Source: Deltaproteobacteria bacterium YD0425bin51
GTDB taxonomy: Bacteria; Desulfobacterota; Desulfobacteria; Desulfobacterales; YD0425bin51
Assembly: GCA_002753225.1 (NCBI GenBank)
Contig: PDZS01000019.1
Span: 1-64,000, forward strand
Direction: 5' to 3'
Length of the DNA: 64,000 nucleotides
Shown: piece after piece, positions 18,901 to 27,900 of the stretch
Position numbering within the stretch: the stretch's first letter is position 1
Layout: each line of letters starts with the position of its first letter
Notes under the pieces: generated by a model
Database searches by the model: none
Told to the model about the DNA's origin: nothing
Seen by the model: only the letters and a program-made list of their open reading frames with translations
Translations under genes and position numbers: made by a program

Positions 18901-21900
18901 AGGCATTTTTTGCTTTAAATTTTTTGTTGCTTTTATATATTTTAATTGTTCTATTTCAATCTCCTTTAAATTTTTTCCAGAAAAAAATACCTTATAGTTA
19001 TAAAACATTAAAGCATAACAAGCAGATTCTATATCTCCTGTCTGGATTCTACTCTGATATGAAAAAAGTAATGGTTGAAAAGATTCTTTTAAATGATTTT
19101 TCCAATGTTGTATAAAAGAATGCATCAGCATATATATCCGAGTAGTTTCTGTTTTGATGCTTGATTTATCTTCAAGCATACGCAAAGCAATTTTAGCAAA
19201 TCTATATCCGTTATCAATGTCCCCCATATCACAATAAACTAAACCAAGAGGAATAAAATAGCCAGTAGAAGAGAGTTGGTCAAAACCATATTTCATAGTA
19301 ATTTTAATAGCATCAGTCATAAGTAATATAAATAATTCAGGTTTAGATAAAAAAGCCGCAGACCCAATTTTTTGCATTATTCTTATTTTTACAAGGGCAA
19401 AAGGATCTTTTAAATCGCTTATTCCAAGAATAACTTCATCAGTCTTACCAATAAACACCATCTTTAATTTTAAAATCGCAAATAGTACATAAATTATATT
19501 AGGATTTTTGGGATATTTTACGCCTAGCAGTCTCAAAATCTGAAGCCCTACATTTAACGCTTCTTTATATTTACCCTGTCCGATAAGAACAAGTATTTTA
19601 ATTTCATAAAAAGCAACTTTATCTAAAATATTTGTTACTTTTTTATCAATGATATTAAAGTGATATTCGGTCTTATCATAGTCTGTGTTAAGATATGCTG
19701 CTCCTGCAGCTTCTTCATGAAAAAAGAGTGTTAGTCTATAATTTTTCTCCCATCCATCATCTCCAATAATATCTAATCCTTTTAACAAATATTCATATGC
19801 ATTGCTATATGCTGCTGAATTCTTTGCCTTTTTCCCGGCTTTCAGATTAAGCTCAATAATTTTATCTTTTTCATTTTGTTCATAAATTAAATCAATTCCA
19901 AAGTTTAGATGATTTACAATATCAAAAAGTTTTTCTTCTTGAGCTTCTTCATTCAAGTTGTTTAATAATAATCTTCCAATTTTGAAATGAAGCTTTTTTT
20001 TATCTGATTCTTCAATCATAGAATAAGCTGCCTGCTGGATGCGGTCATGAGAAAAACGATAAGGTATATTTAAATGAACGTTGAAAATACTAATAAATTT
20101 ATATGAATTATCAATTGGAAGAATAAGATTTTCTTTTAAAGCTTCAAAAAGAACTTCTACAGTTTTAATTTTTGATTCTTCATAGACGATGGATAACATA
20201 TCCAAATCAAATTTGTTGCCTATACATGATGCAAGTTGTATGAGTTTTTGAGTATTCTCTGGCAGTTTTAAGATTTTTTGCACCATCAGATCAACTACAT
20301 TATCTGATATATTAGAAGCATTAATCTCATTTAAATCAAAACACCAATCATTTTTAATGATATCAAAATAAATTTTTTTATCTTCATACAGAAATAATAA
20401 TAATTGATTTATAAAGAAAGGATTCCCCAGCGTTTTTTCGACACAAATCTTTGATAGGGGGAGGCAATCTTCAGCTCTTTTAGAAAAAGTTCCTGAAATA
20501 AGCATATTCGAGAGTTCGATAGTCAGAGGCTTTAAATTTAGTAATTGAATATCGACTTGTTTCTTTTTCAAATCGTCAATTGTAATCATAAGAGGATGAT
20601 AATCGTTTACTTCATTATCTCTGTAGGCTCCAATTATTAGTAAATAGCTGTTTTCGATATCTGTCATAAATAACTCAATTAATTTTAGAGATGGTAAATC
20701 AACCCATTGAAGATCATCAAGAAATATGATTAAAGGATGCTCTTTACTTGCAAATACTTGTAAAAAATTTTGAAAAAGCATATTAAATCGGTTTCTTGAT
20801 TGTTCAGGGTCAAGTTGATCGACTGTGGGTTGTTTTTCAATAATTAACTCAAGTTCAGGAATAACATCAATTATTACTTGTCCGCTTGAACCAAATGCGT
20901 TTAATAATTTTTTTTTAAAATTTAAAGTTACATCTTTACTCTCTGCAAGAATATATTTTATAAGTTCTTTAAATGCCTGTATTATAGCAATATAAGGTAT
21001 ATTCCTTTTAAATTGATCATATTTGCCTGAAATAAAAAAAACGCGGCTATCTGTTATTGACTTATGTATTTCATTTACTACAGAAGATTTGCCTATTCCT
21101 GAATATCCACCAACTAAAAGCAATTTTTTCATTCCAGATTTCACTTGATTAAATGATTCAAGTATTTGTTTTATCTCTTCATCTCTGCCGTAAATTTTTT
21201 GAGATATATTTAAACTGCTTGGAATTTCCTTTTGACCTATCTGGAACTGCTCAATTCTTCCATGTTTTTTAAGTTGATTTAAGCAGATCCTTAAATCCTC
21301 TGCTATTCCGTAAGCACTTTTATACCTGTCTTCAGCATCTTTAACTAATAACTTCATGACGATCATGGCAATCATAGACGGAATATTGGGGTTTAAAATC
21401 TGCGGTAAAATTGGTATCTTGGCAATATGACAATGGATCATTTCCATTTTATCATCTGTTTTAAATGGAGTTTCTCCTGTAAGAAGTTCATAAAACATAA
21501 CTCCAAGAGAATAAAAATCAGTTCTATAATCTATCGGCCTATTTATTCTTCCAGTCTGCTCAGGAGATATATAAGAAAGAGTTCCTTCTATAACATTTGG
21601 ATTAATAAGTTCAGGATTTTCTTTAGAAAGCTCTGTTGATATTCCAAAGTCTATTATTTTTAATTTACCTGTTTTAGGATTAAAGACAATATTTGCAGGA
21701 TTTATATCTTTATGAATGATATGTTTTTGATGAATTTTAGCTAAAATATCAACAATGACAATTGCAATAGGCAAAAATTGAAGTACATCCATTTTAGAGT
21801 TTAAGAATAATTTATTTATTGATTCTCCGCCAAAATCTTCTATAACCATAATAAGGCTATTTTCACAAGGTTCCAAGCTATAACACCTAATGACGCCGTC

Positions 21901-22092
21901 TAAATTCATATTACTTGTTATTTCATATTCTCGGTTAAACCTTGAGAGTTCAATTGGCTTTGGATATTCTTTATTCAAAAGTTTCAAAATAACAGGCAGA
22001 TTATCTCTGGTTCTATATCCCCGATATACAATTGAATTTGTGCTTTCATATAGTTTATTTAAAATATTATAATTGGGAATAATTCTTTGCAT
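16000..22092 (-). CDS. Giant Ser/Thr kinase - ATPase - histidine kinase - double receiver hybrid
   Basis: A 2030-residue cytoplasmic signalling protein. Domains in order: a Ser/Thr protein kinase (about 1-275) with Lys37, the catalytic loop HKDINPAN (Asp129) and DFG at 148-150, so it looks active; an AAA/STAND-like ATPase with Walker A GYSGIGKSS (about 330) and Walker B FLDDLQW; a long TPR-like helical region (about 700-1300); a GAF domain (about 1330-1490); a histidine kinase with His1535 in MSHEIRTPLN and intact ATPase motifs (DTGIGI, GGTGLGLSI); and two receiver domains with Asp1830 and Asp1959. The family is known as multi-sensor signal transduction multi-kinase. It has no membrane segment. 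Input and targets are unknown. Confidence 0.93.
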   Translation of the reverse strand: MQRIIPNYNILNKLYESTNSIVYRGYRTRDNLPVILKLLNKEYPKPIELSRFNREYEITSNMNLDGVIRCYSLEPCENSLIMVIEDFGGESINKLFLNSKMDVLQFLPIAIVIVDILAKIHQKHIIHKDINPANIVFNPKTGKLKIIDFGISTELSKENPELINPNVIEGTLSYISPEQTGRINRPIDYRTDFYSLGVMFYELLTGETPFKTDDKMEMIHCHIAKIPILPQILNPNIPSMIAMIVMKLLVKDAEDRYKSAYGIAEDLRICLNQLKKHGRIEQFQIGQKEIPSSLNISQKIYGRDEEIKQILESFNQVKSGMKKLLLVGGYSGIGKSSVVNEIHKSITDSRVFFISGKYDQFKRNIPYIAIIQAFKELIKYILAESKDVTLNFKKKLLNAFGSSGQVIIDVIPELELIIEKQPTVDQLDPEQSRNRFNMLFQNFLQVFASKEHPLIIFLDDLQWVDLPSLKLIELFMTDIENSYLLIIGAYRDNEVNDYHPLMITIDDLKKKQVDIQLLNLKPLTIELSNMLISGTFSKRAEDCLPLSKICVEKTLGNPFFINQLLLFLYEDKKIYFDIIKNDWCFDLNEINASNISDNVVDLMVQKILKLPENTQKLIQLASCIGNKFDLDMLSIVYEESKIKTVEVLFEALKENLILPIDNSYKFISIFNVHLNIPYRFSHDRIQQAAYSMIEESDKKKLHFKIGRLLLNNLNEEAQEEKLFDIVNHLNFGIDLIYEQNEKDKIIELNLKAGKKAKNSAAYSNAYEYLLKGLDIIGDDGWEKNYRLTLFFHEEAAGAAYLNTDYDKTEYHFNIIDKKVTNILDKVAFYEIKILVLIGQGKYKEALNVGLQILRLLGVKYPKNPNIIYVLFAILKLKMVFIGKTDEVILGISDLKDPFALVKIRIMQKIGSAAFLSKPELFILLMTDAIKITMKYGFDQLSSTGYFIPLGLVYCDMGDIDNGYRFAKIALRMLEDKSSIKTETTRIYMLMHSFIQHWKNHLKESFQPLLFSYQSRIQTGDIESACYALMFYNYKVFFSGKNLKEIEIEQLKYIKATKNLKQKMPLDSLNILYQMILNLTSPYEISTHFTGVFFDEDKMLEKLKKEENFFSTSIFCILKLMLNYLSWQYKDGHSFSIETGKYSKTVLGTIFIPIFNFYDSLNILALSESVQAKERKRLLKKIAENQKKMKLWAHHAPMNFLNKWYLVEAEKARILKQDIKAIEYYDKAINLSKENEYIQEEALANELASKFFIAKGNNDIASVYLNKAIYKYELWGASAKVKHLKDHFPLLIFKSNRFSLSEDDKKKTQLSSSSSEDALELDHITIIKSSQAISQETVLEQLIKTLMKLSIENAGAQNGFLILENKGQLCIEAEINLNEEARTLKEPIPIESDLLEEVFSIPVSIINYAVKTHECVIINNAMQNKQFISDKYIIKNKPKSVLCMPILHHAKLLGILYMENNLTTDAFTKDRLEVLKILTSQAAISIENARLYTNLEEKINERTEQLAESNKKLSQAIIQVESTSQAKSEFLAKMSHEIRTPLNAIMGMTQILLEDDLALKQKDRINTIKSSSEHLLNIINDILDFSKIESGKLTLEQIPFDLLDCVKQVEEMIAIKFKQSGLIFSSAIEKSIHSHRIGDTVRIKQILLNLLSNAIKFTHQGDIILEIKNFDQIYQPEMLLFSVQDTGIGISKEQQKIIFEEFSQADSSTTRKYGGTGLGLSISKKLIEKMGGTIWIESELNKGTKFLFTLFLPKSEPLEETAEPEISTPLLHNIPKFSRSLKVLYAEDNEKNIEVLRAFLEHLPVDLDIVNDGQSAIDTFTSSNYDLVFMDIEMPVMDGCTATEHIRIYEKEKKLKETPIIALTASAFDDTKKRCYESGCTDFISKPFKKTEIVNSLYKYANNNNLKENLSILYAEDNENNRKVLCFYLEQLPIKVDIAENGEEAFKKFITNKYDLVLMDMEMPVMDGNEASQSIRRYEEEKRLSPIPIIALTANRFEDIQDRYDMKNYSAFLSKPFAKKDLLDLISKIIK

Positions 22093-22111
22093 TATTCAGA
22101 ATTCCTTATTT

Positions 22112-22663
22112 TTAGTTATTTGGAAATTTGGGAATATCTATTTTGGGGTCAGATTTATTATAGAAAAGCATATGTGCTCCCCATTTTAATATCGCAAATA
22201 AAAATATTATTAGGAGAATAAAAGATTCAAATGTACCTCCAAAAACAAGCCATATTTTAGTTTTTAAAATAATTATAACAAAAAGAAAAGTAGTGCCTAA
22301 TAAAGCAAATAAACCTAATAACCTGTCAAATCCAGGTAGATGTTCTAATTCTGCATTTTTTTTAATAAATATAATGGTTATAATCATTGATATAATAGGC
22401 AAAATATATACAATAAAATTGACCTTTAAAAGGTTATTTCTCGTAATAAACAGAGAATACGCAGTTATTACAGATGCAAAAATTCCGGGAAAAGAAGCTA
22501 AATAAATTAAGACAGAATAAATGTATTTGTGGGGTTTATAGTTACCCATTCCAGCTTTATGTAATTTACCATAAACAAAAGCAGTAGTAGGTGTAGCAAT
22601 AAAAAAAAGCAAAAGATGGAGATTATACGCTCCAAGCTTTTGAAGCATTTCTTCTATACTCAT
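22112..22663 (-). CDS. Small integral membrane protein, unrecognised
   Basis: A 183-residue hydrophobic protein with about five predicted membrane segments (near residues 15-32, 48-70, 80-100, 112-130 and 140-165) and a short polar C-terminal tail. I recognise no family. Its 3' end lies 19 bases upstream of the kinase start on the same strand, so it may be cotranscribed with that kinase and could be its membrane anchor or sensor partner; that is inference from position only. Hydrophobic composition and a sensible start (ATG at 22663) support it as a real gene. Confidence 0.65.
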   Translation of the reverse strand: MSIEEMLQKLGAYNLHLLLFFIATPTTAFVYGKLHKAGMGNYKPHKYIYSVLIYLASFPGIFASVITAYSLFITRNNLLKVNFIVYILPIISMIITIIFIKKNAELEHLPGFDRLLGLFALLGTTFLFVIIILKTKIWLVFGGTFESFILLIIFLFAILKWGAHMLFYNKSDPKIDIPKFPNN

Positions 22664-22769
22664 TTTAATACCTCAATAATATAGTCAAAATTAATAGTGC
22701 CATATAGTTATTCTTTATATATGTTTCAATGAAAATGTTCAAGCTGAATAGATTATCAAGAATATAGCA

Positions 22770-22800
22770 TTGATTTTCAAAATAATTAGTTTAGTATAAT
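22770..22800 (+). promoter_or_regulatory. Probable promoter of the cupin gene
   Basis: A perfect TATAAT at 22795-22800 lies 28 bases before the cupin ATG. The best -35 match is TTGATT at 22770-22775, with a longer than ideal spacer of 19 bases. A strong ribosome binding site GGAGGA is at 22817-22822. Confidence 0.45.
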
Positions 22801-22828
22801 GAGATAATTATACATTGGAGGATTAATT

Positions 22829-23245
22829 ATGAAAAAGCTGATTTATGTAATATGTTTTGTGTTATTGTTATCAGGTAATATTTTTGCAGAAGATGCAAAA
22901 GCTGTCTTAGTTGATGTTTTAGCAAAAGCAAGTTCGAGCTGGGACAAGAGCCAGTTGCCTAAATATTCAACAGGTACACCAGAGATAACTATTCTAAGAA
23001 TTAAAATTCCACCAGGTGGGCACTTACCATCACATAATCATTTAGTAATAAATGCAGGTGTTCTATTATCTGGAGAACTAACTGTCATAACTGAAGATAA
23101 TAAGACATTAAATCTAAAAGCTGGCGATTCCATTGTGGAAGTTGTAAATAAATGGCATTATGGAAAAAATGAAGGTAATAAAACAGCAGAAATTATTGTA
23201 TTTTATGCTGGTGTTGTTGATTCTCCAATAACAATAAAAAAATAG
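22829..23245 (+). CDS. Secreted cupin-domain protein
   Basis: A 138-residue protein with a Sec signal peptide (cleavage likely after about residue 20, NIFA). A single cupin barrel follows: motif 1 contains two histidines in HLPSHNH and motif 2 contains NKWHYG, so a metal site is likely. Cupins of this size range from dioxygenases to small-molecule binders, and the activity cannot be named. It is a lone plus-strand gene between two minus-strand genes, with its own promoter. The 3' side abuts a large inverted repeat. The periplasmic location is inferred from the signal peptide. Confidence 0.82.
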   Translation: MKKLIYVICFVLLLSGNIFAEDAKAVLVDVLAKASSSWDKSQLPKYSTGTPEITILRIKIPPGGHLPSHNHLVINAGVLLSGELTVITEDNKTLNLKAGDSIVEVVNKWHYGKNEGNKTAEIIVFYAGVVDSPITIKK

Positions 23246-23258
23246 ATATGTTTTTTAT

Positions 23259-23473
23259 GGTTCTTCAAGGAATTTTGTGGAAATCAAAAAATTGTCTGAA
23301 CTATGATTCATTTGATTCATGTGATTAATTATGATTCTTTCTTATAAATTTATGGCATTATAAATTAGATAATAGACGTTATGATAAAGTGTCGATCATG
23401 AAAATCATATAAATCACATGAATCATAGTTCAAGACAAAAAAATATAATTCCCACAAAAAAGATTGAAGAACC
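23259..23473. repeat. Large imperfect inverted repeat (MITE-like) between convergent genes
   Basis: The left arm starts GGTTCTTCAA (23259) and the right arm ends with its reverse complement TTGAAGAACC (23473). Each arm, about 70 bases, carries matching blocks in the same order: a TTTTGTGG-like block, then GTCTGAACTATGATTCAT and ATGTGATT. The loop is about 80 bases with no open frame. The element fills the gap between the cupin stop (23245) and the cyclase stop (23478) almost exactly. It may be a non-autonomous mobile element or a long bidirectional terminator hairpin. Confidence 0.75.
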
Positions 23474-23477
23474 TTTT

Positions 23478-24986
23478 TTATTTGTCAGGGTTTTCTGTAA
23501 AAAAATCTAATTTTAAACTATTAAAAATTACAGCGCCGCGATTGAATCGTTTTAGAGCTTTGTTTAGAGTCTCTATAGCCTTTTGTTTGTCGACTTCATC
23601 ATAATTTATTGATATAGAAAAGCCATTAAACGCCGCTTTTAGTTCATCTTTATCCATCTGCCCTACACAACCTATTACCTCATAAGTTTGAACAGGATGG
23701 GCTATACCTTTTACATAAATTTTATCTTTTTTCCGGCAAAGAATTTTTTCTTTAATTAATTCATAAGTATGTTCTGAAATAAGAATTTGATCTTCTTGCG
23801 CTGCAGTCTCTAAACGTTGAGCTAGATTGACATTCCCTCCAATTATAGTGTAATCCAATCTATTTTCAGATCCAAAGTTGCCTACTGTACAAAAGCCTGA
23901 ATGAATACCCATGCGAACATGAATATCTCTGCCAGCGCCCATTTTTCGCCATTCATCTCTCAATTTTGCTATGGTATTTTGCATTTCAACTGCCATTAAC
24001 ACGCACTTCAGCGCATCTTCATCTTCTCCATTGGAATTAGGATCACCAAAAAAAATCATGATGGCATCTCCAATAAATTTATCTATTGTTCCGCCATATT
24101 TAAGTGCTATTTCAGCCATTTCATTTAGGTAGCTGTTTAAAAACAGGGTAAGAGTTTCAGATTCAATGCTGTCAGTTAATTGTGTGAATCCCTGTATATC
24201 TGAAAAAAAAACTGTAAGCTTTTTTCGAACTGTTTCTATTTTAACTTCTTTATGACCGGTGAAAATTAATTCATAGAGATTAGGGGATAAATATTTGGAA
24301 AGTTTTACAGACAAACCTTCCATCATAGTTTTGTTTTTTTCGATTATTTTGGTTGAGATAAACTCTTTACGGGAAATTTTTTCAAATACATAAGAGGCAA
24401 CCATTCCAAATACAAAAGCTGTAAATATGTAGAGTATAGGAATTATTGTGTTAAAATTTATTGTATTTATTATATTTATTTTACTGAATAGAATTATAGC
24501 ATAAAATGTGATTAGAAGTATTGCAATTAAAAAAGATAGAATTACATTCATGGAAGCAAGTGTCAAAAAAGCAAAAATAAAGAGAATTACAATACCATAA
24601 CTATATGTAATTAATTCTGTTAAGGGAAGAGTATTAAAAAAAATTAGCAAAATACTCCCAATCATTAGACATACCATAAATGTAGCATATTGAAGATAAT
24701 CAAGAACAATAGGGAGATAACTCAATATAATTGATAAAATGCTAAGACAAATCAGTATCAAGAGTGTTTGCTGTAAATTTGTCACAATTTTTTCATCTAT
24801 TGTCTCAAGTCCTAAATAGCGTGAAAGAGTAAACCAGATTATAGAAACAATTAAAAGTACCCATAATGAAAAACGCTCGTAGGGAAGTATTTTTGAATAG
24901 TGATATTTCCTAAATTCAGATTCCGTTTTAGAATCATTAAATTTTAGGGTTAAAAAGTTTATATGTAAGGTGTTATAGTTATCCAT
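23478..24986 (-). CDS. Membrane-bound adenylate/guanylate cyclase (class III)
   Basis: A 502-residue protein with about six hydrophobic segments between residues 38 and 220, then a class III nucleotide cyclase catalytic domain (about 250-430). Metal-binding motifs are intact: FFSDIQGFT and FIGDAIMIFFGD, followed by RMGIHSG and the NLAQRLE segment. It should make cAMP or cGMP at the inner face of the membrane; a soluble C-terminal tail of about 70 residues follows. The ATG lies 8 bases after the polyketide synthase stop, so the two are probably cotranscribed, although a functional link is not obvious. The nucleotide specificity cannot be read with confidence. Confidence 0.9.
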   Translation of the reverse strand: MDNYNTLHINFLTLKFNDSKTESEFRKYHYSKILPYERFSLWVLLIVSIIWFTLSRYLGLETIDEKIVTNLQQTLLILICLSILSIILSYLPIVLDYLQYATFMVCLMIGSILLIFFNTLPLTELITYSYGIVILFIFAFLTLASMNVILSFLIAILLITFYAIILFSKINIINTINFNTIIPILYIFTAFVFGMVASYVFEKISRKEFISTKIIEKNKTMMEGLSVKLSKYLSPNLYELIFTGHKEVKIETVRKKLTVFFSDIQGFTQLTDSIESETLTLFLNSYLNEMAEIALKYGGTIDKFIGDAIMIFFGDPNSNGEDEDALKCVLMAVEMQNTIAKLRDEWRKMGAGRDIHVRMGIHSGFCTVGNFGSENRLDYTIIGGNVNLAQRLETAAQEDQILISEHTYELIKEKILCRKKDKIYVKGIAHPVQTYEVIGCVGQMDKDELKAAFNGFSISINYDEVDKQKAIETLNKALKRFNRGAVIFNSLKLDFFTENPDK

Positions 24987-24994
24987 TTGCTTTT

Positions 24995-27900
24995 TTATAA
25001 AGTATGTATAAGTTGTTTAGTAAAGCGAATATTATCTTTATAACAGACTTCAAAGGCATCTTTAACTTTAAATTCATTATATATTGCATCTTGAACTTTA
25101 GATAAATCTGATATTGCTATTGTTTTACATATCAGTTTTGGATTTTCTATGGCAAGTGTCTTTATAAATCCAGAAAGAGCGGCATATTGAGGTTGAAGAT
25201 TATTTTCTGTTTCTTTATAAATATATATAAGTTGGATTTCACTTGTCAACTTTTGTTTAAGAAGGGCTTGAGATAAATGAAATAGAGAATAGAAACTCCG
25301 CTCAATTTGACTTAAAAGAAGTTTTTCATCATATGCAAAATTATCCTGAGACCACATGTGAATAATATATTTGGGCTTTTTGTTAAGATTTTCTATCAAT
25401 TTTTTATAATCAGATGGATCAGAAGGATTTATGGAATAGGTTTTCTCATTTATCTTTATATATTTTTCCCCTGGTATAGCTAATGTAATATCTTCACATA
25501 AAGCAGTTACAAAAGAATTATATCTGCTTTCATCAAGATCAAATATAAGTACTGGTTCTGTAAGGCTTGCCTTATCCTTTATTTCAATCTCTGATTTTTT
25601 CCATAAGTTTTGAAGATAAATTTTATTTATAGTTATATCTTTTTTTAAGGGTCTAAGGGAAAAATTTTTTATTCTGATAAGTAATTCTCCATTATTGTTT
25701 AACATATCAATATTAAATTTTCTGATTTTAGAATCTGAAGTTTCTGAAATTGTTGCATAAGCAAAACAAACAGGAGTTAACGGCTTTATTATTGTTAGTT
25801 CACCAAGTATAAAAGGAAGATAAGGAGAATTTCCCTCTGTTCCAGTTAAAAGCCCTGAAATTGTCTGAAAAGCTCCATCCATCAAAGAAGGATGAAGAAC
25901 AAAGTCATTAAAATTTGTTTGAACACTTTCTGGTATTACTAAATAAGATAAAGCTTCTTTCTCGTTTATATATAACTTTTGAATTGCCTGAAAAGAAGGA
26001 CCATAATTTAAGGAATTTTCTTTAAAAATCTGATATAAATTTTCCCCTTCTATAATATTATTACATCGATTTTGTATAAGTGAGATATCAAAAGTTTCAT
26101 TAATTATAAAACTTTCATCATTTATTAGTTTCCCATTACAATGTACAATTCCATCTTTTGTAGTGCTGATTTCATAACTAACTTTATTATTATCTATAGA
26201 AAGCTTTATATAAACTTCACAGAATGAATCACTAACAATAATAGGAGAAGACCATACAGTATTTATAATTTTATTTATCTTAATATTTGATCCCTCTCCT
26301 GCTTTCCTTGCCATTTCAATATAAAAAACTCCTGGTAAAACATTATCTCCAGCAATTATATGGTCTTTTAAATAAAATTCTTCTTTACTTAAAATTCTTT
26401 TTAGGTTTTGTTCGCTGGTTTTTGTTTTTATAGATACCCAGTATCTCTCTTTTGCAAAAGGATAGGTAGGTATTGATATTCGTTTACCAGTATTTTGGAT
26501 ATTTAAGATTAATTTATCATTCTCTGATATTGCCTCTCCATTAAGAAAATTTGTAAGTTTTTCTTTTAATTCGTTAATACTTGATACAACCAATATTAAT
26601 TTTTTTTCCATATCTTCTCTTCCATTTTGGAGAGTATAACAAATATCAGAAAGGTTTGAATCAGGCTCCAAGAATTGCAGCATATCTTTTACATATGCCC
26701 TAAGCCTTTCCTCATTTTTTGCTGATAATATGAAAAGATTAGTATCGGAAGATTTAGAGTTTTCCCTTAAATCTTCATATTCTTCTAAAACAGCATGTGC
26801 ATTTGCTCCGCCAAAGCCAAAGGCGCTGACTCCTGCACGTCTTTTTATATTATCTTCTATTTTATCCCAATTTTTAGTATTTTTTACTATATAAAAAGGG
26901 CTGTCCTCTATTTTGATATAAGGATTTACTGTTTTTACATGGATACTAGCTGGAAGTTTTTTATTTTGCATGGAAAGTATTATTTTAATGATGCCAGCAA
27001 TGCCAGAAGCTGGCTCTAAATGTCCAATATTGCTTTTCACTGAACCTATTCCGCAGAAATTTTTCTTTCCTGAAATTTCTCCGAAGGCTTTTTTTATACC
27101 ATCAACTTCAACAGAATCGCCAAGTTGTGTACCTGTGCCATGTAATTCCAAGTATGTTATTGTTTCAGGTTCAATAGAGGCATTTCTATAAGCTTTTAAC
27201 AAAAGCTCTGCCTGGGCATCAGAATTTGGCGCAGTAAGTGACGCTGCTTTTCCTCCATGATTAACAGCAGTTCCTATGATTTGTGCATAAATATTATCAT
27301 TATCTTGTATTGCTTTACTTAATCTCTTAAGCAGAATAGTTCCAACACCTTCTCCTTTAACATAACCGTTTGCGTTTTTATCAAATGTTTTGCATCTTCC
27401 GTCAGGAGATAAAACTCCTAATTTGCTGGTTCCAAATATTGTAGCAGGAGATATTATAAGGCTTACTCCTCCAGCTATTGCCATTTCGCTTTCTCCAAGT
27501 AAAATGGATCTTACAGCGTGATGAAGAGCAACTAAACTGCTGGAGCAGGCTGTATCAATTGTTTCGCTTGGTCCATGCCAGTTCATAAGATATGAAATAC
27601 GGTTTGCAATCATTGCATGGCTTGTTCCTGTTGCAGAATGAGGGTTGCTTTCTCCGCTTGCTAAAAGTAATTGTTGATAATCATTGAATTGAACTCCAAC
27701 AAAAATACCTATAGACTTTCCTGATAAAAATGATGCTTTATATCCAGCGTCTTCAACTGTTTTCCATACGCTCTCAATAAAAAGCCGATGCTGAGGATCC
27801 ATCATTTCTGCTTCACGAGGAGTTATTTTAAAAAAATTTGCATCAAATTTGTCTATATCAGGTATAAACCCACCCCATGTGGAATCTGTTTCTTTTTCAT

